Below, in pieces: positions 22,232-34,084 of a DNA stretch of 47,455 nt (the stretch's first letter is position 1; each line of letters begins with the position of its first letter). Source of the DNA: Gymnopus androsaceus JB14 (taxonomy: Eukaryota; Basidiomycota; Agaricomycetes; Agaricales; Omphalotaceae); assembly GCA_009733575.1 (NCBI GenBank), contig ML769821.1, positions 1-47,455 of the forward strand, in the 5' to 3' direction. The notes under the pieces were generated by a model. The model did no database searches, was not told where the DNA came from, and saw only the letters and a list, made by a program, of their open reading frames with translations. A program made the position numbers and the translations under genes.

Positions 22232-22345
22232 TAGTTACGGCGTTTGAATGTAGTCATTTTCGTCCATTATCTTTTTCGTCATTTTTTGGCATTATATAGC
22301 ATAATGTAATAATCTTCGTCCATCAAAGGTCCTCTACTGGGCTCT

Positions 22346-23172
22346 CTATGAAACGTCATGTCTACTAACGACTATATCGCGTCCATTGGCCCGTACTGAA
22401 CGTCGTCCATTATCTCTCGAAAGCGGTTTTCGCATATCTAAAGGCAAAAAACCTATAAGCTTCGGCCTCATACCATAAATGCAACCATATAACTCACCAA
22501 ACGCATCCTCCTCATCCCTCCCTCCTTTCCCGACTCCAAGGTTCCCATAGTATTCTCTGACCCTCCTAAACACACTATACCCCATCCCCTCATACATCTC
22601 TATCGCAACGATATTATTACACCTCACATAAAGATCCACAAAGAACCCTCTATAAGTCTCATCCGAGACGAGTTCGAGGAGAGTTATCATTTTGCGTGCG
22701 AGATAGAGACGGCGGTATTCGGGCGCGACGGTGAGCACTGTGACGTGGCCGTGCCATTCCTGAGCTTGGCCTTCGGCTTTTCCGAGTACTGTCAAGAGAG
22801 AAGTTTAGAGAGGAACTCGAAGAACGCGTAAAATAGTATAATGTAATACAATAATACAATACATACCATAACCCATCATACGCCCACTCGGGGCTTCCTG
22901 GACACAACAAAGGTCAGGCCAACCAGAGAGGTAATGCAAGTAAAAGCCAATGTTGTACTATAAAGGAAAAAAGAAAAAGTCATTAGATTCGGGTAACACC
23001 AAGCTCGCATACAAACTCACCGTTTCAGTCCAAATATCCAAATTTCTGAGTACAAGTCAACGCGAACCATTGAAAATCAGCAATTGCAAGGAGAATTGTC
23101 TTTGCAGAGATGGACGGACATGTTATTGAAATTGAACATATCAGAGGCTGTGAATGGACGGAGAATGCTCAT
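22346..23172 (-). CDS. NAA20: N-alpha-acetyltransferase 20, NatB catalytic subunit
   Basis: Five exons join exactly in phase to 183 residues: 23172-23120, 23045-23021, 22957-22867, 22788-22498, 22437-22346. The start MSILRPFTASDMFNFNN, then INLDIWTETYNIGFYLHYLS, WPDLCCVQEAPSGRMMGY, LGKAEGQAQEWHGHVTVLTV, APEYRRLYLARKMITLLE, FFVDLYVRCNNIVAIEMYEG, GYSVFRRVREYY and DEEDAFDMRKPLSRD follow the eukaryotic NAA20 (yeast Nat3) sequence closely. The acetyl-CoA loop appears as RRLYLA (usual RRxGxA). NatB acetylates N-termini beginning Met-Asp, Met-Glu, Met-Asn and Met-Gln co-translationally, with Naa25 as partner at the ribosome. The last intron, 22497-22438, is 60 bases with no in-frame stop, so retention would only insert 20 residues; splicing restores the conserved DAFDMRK junction. 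The human protein has 178 residues, so this one is full length. Confidence 0.93.
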
Positions 23173-23796
23173 TTTATGTTGTTGAGGTGAGGAGAAGGAA
23201 GAGGGAGAAAGCGGAAGAAAATATCCGGTTCTTCCAGGTTCTTCCGACTCCGGCGCGTCGCGACGCGACATGGGCGCCTACTGCACTTCCAACTGCACAA
23301 ATTTAATTCTCACCATGATCCAGAACTTCAGACTCGGAGAGATTCAACAATTTATAGTATATTCGAAAACACTTGCGAACAAGTAGGTAGGTAGATAAGT
23401 AAAAAGAGGACCTCGTTTAACGGGAAGAGTACTGTACGTGGATATATAAAACAAGCAAAAGTATATTTGTATTGTAAGTGACTAAAAGTACAAGTAACAG
23501 TTGACCTCCCCTTCGCGTCCTTTGTTCGGAGTGAAGAAAGGTCATTGGATTGGATTTGGGATGGGAAGAAGACGAAGAATTAGGGACGGATGGACTGATG
23601 GGGAAAAAAAGTAAGGAAGGGAAGGAGTTGGGTTGGGGTTTGGCTTTGAGTAAATACAGCAGCTGTAATAGTAGACGGACGAACAGCGACAACGAAAACG
23701 AGATCGACGAGAGAGAGAGAAAAAGAAAACGAAGCACAAATAACGAGAGGTGGGCATACACAGCTATAGCTAAGCTGGTATGTTATATCTATGAAC
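23173..23796. other. Intergenic, purine-rich, no gene recognised
   Basis: The space between the NAA20 start and the bZIP stop, both minus. It should contain the NAA20 promoter and the bZIP 3' UTR. It is rich in GGAAGAAG and GAGAGAGAAAAAG-type runs (23560-23740); open frames across it are Phe/Ser/Leu low-complexity shadows of this bias. Confidence 0.5.
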
Positions 23797-26700
23797 CTAG
23801 AGCACAAAGAAATGAAAAGAAGAAGAGATGAGAGTGAGAGTGAGAGATTGATCCACCAGTCCAGACCCTGTCCGCAATGCGTATGTATATGTATGAAAAC
23901 ACTCCCCTACTTCTTCGCCTAACGTCAAACTCCTCATACTCTCCTCCAACAACGCCGTCATACTACACTCCTGCGCCATATTACTGTGCATCCTCGATAT
24001 TGGCGCTGGGGTCGACATCGACTCGCCCAGATTCTTCTTAACAACATGCTCATCAACATCCACAACCCTCACCACCGCTTTACCCTCGAGGACTTTGCGG
24101 ACCTTGTCCACGTCCCATGGTTTCGCGCCGTTACCGACGCCACCGGTGTTTGTGCTACCACCACTCGTGCTAGCGTTAGGACCAGCACCGGTAGAAGAGC
24201 CAGAGCCTGAAAACGCATCCCAAAATGCGCTCCCCAATTTCCCCAAAAGCGTCTGCGAAGCAGTACTTGCCAACGCAGCAGCGTACATGGCACTTTGGGC
24301 TTGTTGCATTTGGGCGGGGGTGAGTTGGGGTTGTGAGATTTTCGACGAAGACGCGGATGATGAGGAAGAGGGCGAAGGCGAACCAATCCTCGGAGAAGAC
24401 GGCGTTTTGCCCGAAAGATTCGGCGACGACGGTGGAGAAGGATATGCACTGGCACCCGACGCAGCCCCAGATACAAAGGCACTCCCAAACGCGCTCGGCG
24501 GTGAATGCTTTCCCGCCAACAACGCACTGAGCGGGCTCGAGAATACGTTCCTCGTAGGGGTAGCAGGCAAGTTGGGTTTGTTGGAATTGACGAAATACGC
24601 CGGTTTGAGCGAGGATGCCAGACCGTTGAGGTGGGTTCCATGTGCATTGGGGTGAGCATTCGCACCGGGTTGATGAGAGGGGAGTGTAAAGGGTGAGGGA
24701 GAGAGGGATTCGCGTTCGAGAGCTTTGCGTTGTTGGGAATACTGCTGCTGTTGGGCTTGGGCTTGGGCAGCGGCGAGATATTGTTGTTGTTGTTGTTGCT
24801 GTTGGGAGGTTGGAAGCGGGTTGGCGTTGGTGTTGGATGAAGTAGAAGCAGCCATCTTGGTCCATAGTTGCATTCGGTATCTGTATATCATAGTATCATG
24901 TTCCAAGAAGGAAAGGAGGAAGGAAAGAACACGTCAGCCAACGAGACAAAGACAAAGGAATTCCCCCAAAACCAGTAACAGAAAAATTAAAAAGTACTAA
25001 CGCATCCAAAGTTTTCATCGTAAACGGATTCGTGTCAACGAACCCATCGAACCCCGCATGCTGCTGTCCTTGTCCGCTCGCACTCGCACTCGCATTCATC
25101 GTCGGATTCATATTCTCCTGCAGCACCCCACTCTGACTCTGTTCCAAACTCCCACTCGCCGCAGCATTAGCAGCAACCACATCCCTAACCCACTGCCCAA
25201 TACTCAGATTCGCTTCCGTATGCATATTTAGATCCGGCATTAGGACTGTATGTACAGGCGTGTACCCTGCTCCGCCAGCGAAGCCTCCGAAACCGGCTTG
25301 AGAAACACCGCCCCAGAACGCAGAGGCGGAGTTGGCGTGTACGCGAGGAGAGGTGGGAAGGTCTTTCTGGGTGTTGGGGATGAGGAGATGCGAGGAGGAA
25401 GCAGATGGTGAGGAAGTAGAGGATGATGGGGATGAGGATGAAGCGTTAACAGCAGCTGCAGCTCGTGCAGCGAGTTCCTCTGCCGCACTCCTTTCTGGCA
25501 ACGGCGCAGGAGGAGGAAGGTTGAGATCGTCGAGTGTAACAGCTGCAGTGTTGAGATTGACATCGGCACCGCGGATGCTGAGAGTCGGTGAGGACGAGCG
25601 CGAGCGGAGGGATGTAGGTGACAAAGGAGTTGCGCCAACGGCAGCTGTGTGAGCAGTACCAGTCTGACGACCCTCGAGCAACGCACGTTTAAGCGCAGCC
25701 ACTTCTTGACGCAAAGCGAGGTTCTCAGATTGTGTAGAACCCAGTTCGGAGCGGATAGCTTGGAGGAGACGATCCCGCTCTGCAATATCCATTTCGAGAG
25801 TGGAGATGTATTCTAACAGAGGAACAATCAGCGACGATAGAAAAAGAAATATCTATACACACCCTTTCGTCTAACTCTGAAATTCCTCGCACTAATCTTG
25901 TTCCTCAATTGCCTCTTTTCTTTGCTGGTCATTTTCGCAAAGACCTCGGGTGGAGGACGCCAATCTGCAGGGAGATCATCATCATCGTCCTTTTCGTCCG
26001 AGTCTTTATTCGATGAGGCGGAGGAAAAGTTGTTTTCCTTGTTCCCAGATAAGGTAGATGTAGAGGGGAAAAATGATGATGTGGATGCAGGATTGGGAGC
26101 CGGAGTGGGAACAGCTACCTGGTACAGGCGTAGGAGCAGGAACGGGAGCAGGCGTCGCTACCTTTTTAGTGATTCCACCGCCCTGGACTGTTCCTTTGCG
26201 AGCCTTGCCGTGACCGCCGACTTTGACTGGAGCGATGGTCAGCGTGAGTTTTTCGTCTTTTTCGTCTGGCTTGGACGAAGCAGCTTTGGTAGAAGACCTA
26301 GTAGCTTTTTTCGTAGCAGTAGCAGGCTCTTCTGACTCAGGCTCAGCCATTTCTTCCTCATCGCCATCAGCGTGCGTAGACGGCGAATCGACGAGCTGAG
26401 GGTCAATAGCCATAGCCGCGCCGGGTGAAGTCGATGGTCCACCAAAAGCACTCATAAAATCAAACGGCAGTCCTGTATTCCCAGTACTCGGAGGATCGAA
26501 TGGTGAAAAGCTGTTGGACGAGGAAGAATCTACTTTGATTTCTTCATCTAAAAAGTTGAAAAACGACGGTGGGGCAGTGCCAGCATCCATTCCGCCACCA
26601 AATCCGCCACCAAACCCGAAATTCTGATTTCCAAGGAACGAATAAGGGTCGGGGAAAGAATTTTCCAGCGGCGCTTGAGGGGGTGTAGAGAGAATTTGGG

Positions 26701-26902
26701 ATAAAGAATCGGATGGAGAGGAGGCACGCGACGAGGTAGAGGCTGGGGACATCGACATTGTGTTCAGCGAAGAAGGACCAAAGAGCTCAGTGTTGAGAAA
26801 CTCTTCAATGCCAGCTAAACCACTGCCGTTGTTGTTGGTATTGGGAGAATCAGCAAACAGCGATGAGCTGGGCTGCTGCATCATCGGATTGTCGACTAGC
26901 AT
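23797..26902 (-). CDS. bZIP transcription factor, about 963 residues
   Basis: Four exons close in phase: 26902-26162, 26118-25863, 25812-25002 and 24880-23797. The N-terminus (MLVDNPMMQQPSSSLFADSP) leads a long Ser/Pro/Gly and acidic region. The basic region reads RQLRNKISARNFRVRRK, with the bZIP pattern N-x7-R, followed by EYISTLEMDIAERDRLLQAI and heptads through ENLALRQEVAALKRALLEG. The C-terminal half has poly-Gln (PTSQQQQQQQQYLAAAQAQA), Ser/Pro tracts and a helix KLGSAFWDAF. The family binds DNA as dimers in the nucleus; the KISARNFRVRRKEYI form is common in basidiomycete bZIPs, but no named orthologue is claimed. The first intron (26161-26119) is only 43 bases; without it the basic region falls out of frame. 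A splice acceptor just before the ATG hints at a 5' UTR intron. The last residues after GEEVG are less certain. Confidence 0.85.
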
Positions 26903-28433
26903 TCTGTAGACAACCAAGATGCGATATTATAGAGATGAGATATTCTGTTCTGCCTTTCTGCTCGAAGAAAGGAATCGTTGGTGGTGTTGGTGTACTGAAA
27001 TAAAGAAACGCAGCAACGCCTTGGACGGAGAGACAAAGGCAAACGCCGTTTCCCACGATTAGATTACGCGTTCCGGCGCCGAGTTTGTCTGACTCATCCG
27101 CATTATTCCACATCCTTCGCTCAACTTCCATGCCGCCAATTTAGTCGGAGTCGATACTTTCCGTTGGTGACGGTGGCTAAAAACGACGCAGTTGGATCAA
27201 ATCGATGCATAGAATCTCTCCTATCCATCGATACTTGAATGCAAATGCAAGTCTCTCAACATGAGGGTACAGGAGGCTGTAATGTCGTACTTTATCGATA
27301 GATGGATTATTGAAGATTGTCAGATGGATAAGGAGATGCATATACTTCTTTGCAGCATGTCCTTACACACTTGAACTTGAACTTGACTCTAAGTCTTTTA
27401 GCTTCGAACTCACAGAAGCAGCTACGTAACCGCGACTTGCGTGAATTACGATAACAAGCTAAGACGTGAATACGTTATGCGCGTTATTATAGTAGTTCAC
27501 GTAAGCCGCGACTTACGTAACTGCTCTGTGTCAGCCTTCGATTTACACCTTCGATTTGCAGTAAAGCATCGCCTTGGCGAAACGGGATTGCGTAATGGTG
27601 GAATTCCTGAACACGTCGGAGATTGCAGGTTTATGGTCTGTCAGTTTTTTTTCTTTTTTGGATGTCTTCCTTCCCGCTGCATGTTCTAAGTTGCGACCTG
27701 TAAAGAATTTAAGGTGGCATTGAGATAAATCATACATATTCATCATATTTGCAGTATAAATAGTGTGGGCTTAGTGTAGTAGATTCTGGAACTTGAGTAT
27801 AATTCATAAAAAATCAGATTAATGAATAGAAACAAAGTAGAAAATTCCTGGCAGCCAGAATTCTTTACAGCATGACATGTACTTTGCTGAACTTACATTT
27901 GAAATGGTACTTCAAGATTCAATGATCAATCTATGTATACTACAAAAAGAAATATTATTGAGAGGTGTAACAAGTACCTACACTTTAGAAAAAGTTCAAC
28001 TTGTATACAAAGTATGCTTATCAGTGGGTACTAAAAATGTGTAGGCTTGAAAAACCTATGGGTGTCCAGATGGATATATCTCTTGGTACTCATAGGTCTC
28101 AGTGTTAGGATTATGCAGAGCCAAGGTCGGTAAGCTGAGAGCCGAACCTAGCCAATGTGGAACCGAAGCCTCTAGCAAGTTCCCAATGGCTTGGGAGATT
28201 GATGGATGTGCAATGAAGTTATTAACAACACCCTTGCCACACTGTATAGTCCAGTGATAAGATAAGACAAGGAAGAGAATACAATTGACAATGGAAAGTC
28301 CCAATGGTCAACCAAGACAGTGAACAAGAGATTGAAGTTGGATTGGGTTTCTGGGTCTGCTATCAAGCTCTGATTCCCATGTCTGCCTCCCTGAGCATTG
28401 CTTCAGCTTCATGGGTCAAAACTTTAGCTTGCA
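26903..28433. other. Intergenic; edge of the CG-poor tract
   Basis: 1.5 kb with no gene recognised. It holds the bZIP promoter and 5' UTR (26903-27150), a palindromic element at 27411-27530 and, from about 27680, increasingly AT-rich, CG-poor DNA leading into the NLR1 3' region. Open frames are short and without motifs. Confidence 0.5.
27411..27530. repeat. 120-base imperfect palindrome (MITE-like)
   Basis: The left arm 27417-27449 (starts AGCAGCTACGTAACCGCGAC) and the right arm 27492-27525 (ends CGACTTACGTAACTGCT) are inverted copies with about five differences over 33 bases; CACAGA/TCTGTG extends both outward to 27411 and 27530. The loop is about 42 bases. The arms are CG-rich (ACGTAA, CCGCGA) at the edge of a CG-poor region. 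No coding capacity. Confidence 0.7.
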
Positions 28434-31400
28434 TCAGCAAACCTGTACCATCACAATACATTTCGTTCGTCTCTGGAGCAAGGATAGTAATTCAGAGATC
28501 TCAGAGACCTCCAGAGACGTCTGGAGGAGTTTGACAGCTTTTTGACAGCTGTCAGAGCTCTGGAGATCTCTGGAGACTCTGGAGACAACCAGGTTTGCAG
28601 ATGTGATGGTCAAAAGAAGCTGGTGAATAGCTGGATATCTGTAGAATTCTGCCACTTGGAGAGCCTTTTCCTGGGGATTCATCTCAGCTCCATGGCTCAA
28701 AAGAAGCTGGACAATGGCTTTCTTTCCATTAGATATTGCTACATGGAGAGCACATCCATATGCTCCTCCCTGAGCATTCACATCAGCTCCATGGATCAGA
28801 AGGAGCTGGACTATAGCTTCATTTCCATGGGAGGCTGCTGCTTGAAGAGCATTTCCATAATAGCCTCCCTGAGCATTGACATCAGCTCCATTAGTCAAAA
28901 GGAGCTGAATAATATCTGGACTTCCATTGAATACTGCTGCTTGGACAGCATTTCCATATTTGCCTCCCTGAATATTCACATCAGTTCCCTTGTTCAAGAG
29001 GAGCTGAATAATGGCTTCATTTCCATTGGCATACTGCTGCTTGGAGAGCATTTCCAAATCTGCCTCCATGAGCATTTGTGTCAGCTCCATTGGTCAAAAG
29101 GAGCTGGAGAATGCTTTCATTTCCATTGAATGCTGCTGCTTGAAGAGCATTTCCATAATAGCCACCTTGAGCATTCACATCAGCTCCATTGGTCAAAAGG
29201 AGCTGGACAATGCCTTCATTTCCATTGAATGCAGCTAATTGGAGAGCATTACCATAATAGCCTTTCTGAGCATTCACATCAGCTCCATTGGCCAAAAGGA
29301 GTTGTACAATGGTATCATTTCCATTGGATACCACCGCTTGCAATGCATTACCATAATAGCCTTTCTGGGCATTCACATCAGCTCCATTGGCCACGAGAAG
29401 CTTAACAATTGCTTCATTTCCATTGCATGCTGCTGCTTGGAGAGCATTTCCATAATTTCCTCCTTGAGCATTGACATCAGCTCCTTTGGTCAAAAGGAGC
29501 TGAACAATGGATTCATTTACATTGAATGCTGCTGCTTGAAGAGCATTTCCATAAAACCCTCCCTGTGAATTCACATCAGCTCCATTAGCCACAAGGAGCT
29601 TAACAATGGCTTCATTTCCAATTAATAGTGCTGCATAGAGAGCATTTACACATTTGCTTCCCCTAGGGTTTGCATCAGCTCAATGGGCCAAAAGATGCTG
29701 GACAATAGTTTCATTTCCATTGGAAACTGCCGCTTGCAGAGAATTCCCATAATGGCCTGCCTGAACATTTGCATCTGCTCCATTGGCCAGAAGAAGCTGG
29801 ACAATTGCTTCATTTACATTTGATACTGCTGCATAGAGAGCATTTTCATGTTCAAGTTTGCCTCCCCAAGAATTTACATCTGCTCCATGGGTCAAAAGGA
29901 GCTGGACAATTGCTTTATTCCATTGGAAACTGCTCCATAGAGAGCATTTCCATAATAGCCTCCCTGAGCATTCACATCAGCTCCATGGGTCAAAAGGAGC
30001 TGGACAATGGCTTGATTTCCCTTGGTGGCTGCTGCTTGGAGTGCATTTCCATATTCACCTCCCTGAGCATTCACATCAGTTCCATGGGTCAAAAGGAGCT
30101 GGACAATGGCTTGATTTCCCTTGGAGGCTGCTGCTTGGAGTGCATTTCCATATTCACCTCCCTGAGCATTCACATCAGCTCCATGGGTCAAAAGGAGCTG
30201 GACAATGGCTTTATTTCCCTTGGATACTGCTGTTTGGAGTGCATTTCCATATTCACCTCCCTGTGCATTCAAATCAGCTCCATGGGTCAAAAGGAGCTGG
30301 ACAATGGCTTGATTTCCCTTGGATGCTGCTGCTTGGAGTGCATTTCCATATTCACCTCCCTGAGCATTCACATCAGCTCTATGGGTCAAAAGGAGCTGGA
30401 CAATGGCTTGATTTCCCTTGGATGCTGCTGTTTGGAGTGCATTTCCATATTCACCTCCCTGAGCATTCACATCAGCTCCATGGGTCAAAAGGAGCTGGAC
30501 AATGGCTTCATCTCCTTTAGATACTGCTGCATAGAGAGCACTTTCACATTTGTCTCCCGGAGAATTTACATTTGCTCCATGGGTCAAAAGGAGCTGAGCA
30601 ATTGCTTTATTTCCATTGGAAACTGCTCCACAGAGAGCATTTCCATAATAGCCTCCCTGAGCATTCACATCAGCCCCATGGGTCAAAAGATGCAGGACAA
30701 TGGCTTGATGTCCATTATACACTGCTGCTTGAAGAGCATTCCCATATCTCCCTCCCTTGGAATTCACATCAGCTCCATTGGCCAAAAGTAAATGAACAAT
30801 GGATTCATTAGCTTCTATCACTGCTGCTTGGAGGGCATTTCCATATACTCCTCCCCTTTCATTGATGTCACATTTACTGCTCACAATCAGGTTATGAACA
30901 CTCCTTTTCAAGCCACCATGAGCAGCACAATACACTGGGTTGGGCATATCTTCCTGAAGTTGTCGCAGACATATTCTTGCCCAGGCTCGAAATGGAGCCC
31001 CATCTCTTTTCAGGAAACATTTGGTTAAATTTTCTACTGTCTCTGGACCTGATTCTTCAACTGGTTTTGTGTGGGCTCGCCAATATTTAGCTGCATAATG
31101 ATATGTTTGTGGTTTAGAAAATATATAAGTGCTTATTACATTGGTTGATTTCAAAAGATATATGATGCATGCCTTAGCCAATGAAGCATGAGCTAGCTGT
31201 GCATTGATTTGAAACAATCCCCTTGTTTGGTCCAGATTTGCCTTGGAAATCAGAAACTCCTTGACAGAGGTGTGTGCTAATTGCACAATATTATTTGTGT
31301 CAACAGTCACAAGATTGGAATCAATAACCAGTTCCACTTTCAGGGCCATGCCATCACTTGGATACAGTTCCTGATTTTCCAAGTCAATTGCAAGAAAATC

Positions 31401-32854
31401 AGAAACCTGTTGCTTATTTAATGGTTCAAAGGCAAATGTGAGCCACATTAGAAGATGGTATGCATCTTGTGAATATTCACTTTGCTCAGCATGTTTTATG
31501 GCTTGCAAATATGTCTCCTGCAAGTCACGAGGTAGCTTCGGTAATGCCTGCATAACTGCCCTCGCATTTGGACATTGAATCAATGTCCTGACTTGACAAT
31601 CCACCCAGCGAAATCTGATAGTCACAGAGATGAGCATGAATGTTATGTGTTCACTGCAAGAGTTTAAATACTTACTGCCCCTGAGCCTTAGCCTTCAAAG
31701 TTTTCAACACCTTGTCTTTCAACTCTCCTTCAAAACAGAGGCTCACTTGATCTTCCAAATAGAGAGAAATATCTTCGTCAATTCTGGAATCCTTCCTGTC
31801 CAATCCAATTATCAGCCTAGTATGAGCTACTTGGTCTGGTGAATGTCGACTTGTGACAACAGTTCGTATTTTTGCAGAGATGTTTGCCACCCATCTTACT
31901 ACATTGGCTCTATCCTGCAGGTTGCATTCATCCAATGCATCTAGTACATTATACCCTGGTTCAGATTGTTGTATGATTCTATTGAGGGTATCTTCCAACT
32001 GAAAATTCTGGGGTTGGTCCACTTGATAGCCTCTGTTGCACTGGCTATATAATTCTTGCAATGCTGGGTGAATTCCTTGCACATTCACACCTATTTGTTG
32101 CAACATATTTGACAAAAATCCTTGATAACCAGATTTGTCCCCAGTGTTATCACGGAAATCAAAGTAGTGAATGCAAACAGTGTTTGCGGTATTGCGTAGA
32201 TGACTTATGATTATTGTTCTAGGGATATTTGGTCTTCCAAAATTTCTTGTAGAGTACTGCAATTGTACTTACGATATGACAGTTTTACCTGATCCTGCTG
32301 AAAATAACATATGATCAGCCACTTGGAGTAATGATATTTCATGCATCCATAATTAGCTCCACCCACCTTTGCCTTGAATCCACAGCAATCCACCATTATT
32401 GTTCCACTCAATGTATTTTTGATGTTTAATGATCCATGTTCCAGTTCCTGCAGTTTTTTTGTTGGCAGCTGTGTTGAAATTGGTAGAGCAATCAGGTGCT
32501 TTAAGCCAGTCTCTGATTTTCTGTACTTGATCATGTGCTAAGTTGAGCCACAGTCAAATCCACATCAAGAAGCAATATGGGACACTGGCTTACACTGAAT
32601 AGTAACATTTGAATTATTTGAATTGATGAAGTTTCCACCATATATCCCAAAGTTCGAAGCATTTTCAAAATGGCTTTAAACAATTGAATATCAATGAAGT
32701 GGCTGATATCAGGAAACTGGTACAGTATCCTACCTTCCGCCGTAATTAAAACTGTCTCTTCTCTCATGTCTATCATGAGTAAAAACATCAGCACAGGTGG
32801 CATAGTCCTAGAATGTTTAACTTACTGGCTGCCTGGGCCAAAATTTTCTGTCAT
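28434..32854 (-). pseudogene. NLR1: NACHT-ankyrin repeat gene, disrupted in the repeat array
   Basis: Paralogue of NLR2 with the same exon plan. ATG 32854 (MTENFGPGS), a small exon with ENASNFGIYGGNFINS, a WLKAPDCSTNFNTAANKKT to LLWIQGK exon, a 25-base P-loop exon (AGSGKTVIS), then the NACHT exon (TIIISHLRNTANTVC, Walker B YNVLDALDEC) and a long last exon (FRWVDCQVRTLIQC) with ankyrin repeats of 33 residues. The array is broken three times relative to its own repeat pattern: one missing base near 29919 (TTTATTCC for TTTATTTCC), a GGA-to-TGA stop at 29682-29680, and one extra base near 29030 (CATTGGCATAC). Beyond these the repeats continue in other frames to a stop at 28434. A shortened protein with the NACHT domain and about ten repeats, ending at 29892, could still be made, so function is not excluded. 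Sequencing error is the alternative. Confidence 0.75.
29950..30560 (-). repeat. Homogenised tandem 99-base ankyrin units in NLR1
   Basis: Six successive 99-base units (one ankyrin repeat each) are almost identical at DNA level. On the plus strand each contains CATGGGTCAAAAGGAGCTGG, then ACAATGGCTTGATTTCCCTT, then GGAGTGCATTTCCATATTCA. The protein unit is NALQAAASKGNQAIVQLLLT plus HGADVNAQGGEYG, with changes at only a few sites. Repeats further away in the same gene are much more divergent. Confidence 0.85.
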
Positions 32855-34084
32855 GATAATGATGATGGGATGGAGCAAGATATAGAGGGTTTATATAGCT
32901 ACCCTTGTTTACCTTTCTTTATATTCTGATGGCCTGCCACTAATCTAATGACGTTATTGTGCCGAGTCTGAAGTTGAACCGGGTCACTCAATAATGGATT
33001 AGATGCTTGATTAGATGCATATCACAGAAAGTTGCAAATATATCACATGAAAAGTACAAACTTAACAAAATTCAGCTCAAACGCTTGCTCAGATAAAATT
33101 TTGACTGAAAAGTATTGATTAGCCAGATATGGTTAATCTCTTATCTCCTTATAAGGTTTATTAATTTTTCATCAAACTTTTGTTCAAGCTGTTTTCGCAC
33201 TACAAGACTGCATGGAAAACTAAGATATTCTTAGGGATTTTGGATCTGAAGAATCGAGTGACATTCAATTAGAGATTCCAAAGATAGAGGAGCTTCCATG
33301 CTCTCAAGATTTTCAATCCAAGCATTAGCAAAACGTGTCTAGTGCAGCCAGTACCAGCACTAGCGCTGGGAAATTTGCAGGCGCTCTGGCAGTGCTGTGG
33401 GGAAAAAATCGCAAAATACACGTTTTGCTGATATTTTTCCGCAAATCTCAAGCATTTATTATACTGTACATATCTTCTTCCGAATGTCTCATCTGAATCA
33501 CGTATTGCACGCAGTGATGTTTTTGCTTACTTGAATCCCACCCCATTTTCAGATTGTTGCAAATAAAAAAATTTTAAAATCAAAAATGAAAATAAAAAGG
33601 AAAATTCAAACTATGCACATACAAACTATAAAATACAAAAATAATGACTATCAAGGGCATAGCAGAGCAACATTAACTTTGAGGAAAATTTTGACAGTAC
33701 TTACCACCGGTGATGAGTGCTGAGTATATTGGTTACTTTGACTGCTTGAATTAAAAAATGTTGCATGTCTTGTCAAACCTTGAAGCATTGAGCAGAAATG
33801 GAGTTTGAATGCTGAAGTTGGAGTTGTGATAGTGCTTTCTCCACTTCCGCAGGAGGGAAGCTGACCTTTGCCCTTGCCTTCAAATCATTCCTACTGCCAC
33901 TGCTTGAGTTAAGCATCCAGGGAAGACATAGGAGACGGAATAAGGCTTGCTTGAAACTCATATTTGCGTGCTGCCTCAAAAGAACTTGTTCTAGAAGTGC
34001 CAGCCAGAACGTCAAAGAAGAGGAAACACCATTGCAATATCAGCAAATGAGCTTCATACCTAAACCTCCTTTGGAATAAAGCAA
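32855..34084. other. NLR1 upstream region with a decayed inverted-repeat relic
   Basis: AT-rich, CG-poor noncoding DNA. TATATAAA (minus strand) lies at 32897-32890. Around 33068-33200, ACAAAATTCAGCTC, GACTGAAAAGTATTGATTAG and a hairpin GATTAGCC/GGTTAATC recall the element at 13255-13419, much eroded. Short frames at 33269-34015 show no motif. Confidence 0.4.
32890..32897 (-). promoter_or_regulatory. TATA box of NLR1
   Basis: TATATAAA on the minus strand, 36 bases upstream of the ATG at 32854. The surrounding block (TTTATATTCTGATGGC near 32918-32933 on the plus strand) is conserved upstream of NLR2 at about 42655-42672, so both copies kept the same core promoter. Confidence 0.55.

Noticed and set aside
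24095..24655. 186-codon plus-strand frame inside the bZIP gene
   Set aside because: Antisense shadow of the Ser/Ala/Pro-rich C-terminal exon.
29950..30560. Regular repeats with alternating constant and variable parts, CRISPR-like at first sight
   Set aside because: The whole 99-base unit is conserved, codes for ankyrin repeats and lies in a fungal gene.
29769..30791. Long plus-strand open frame (340 codons, repeated HISSMGQKELDNG) opposite the NLR1 repeats
   Set aside because: It is the antisense shadow of the 33-residue ankyrin repeats; repeat periodicity of 99 bases keeps it open. The sense strand carries the ankyrin motif.
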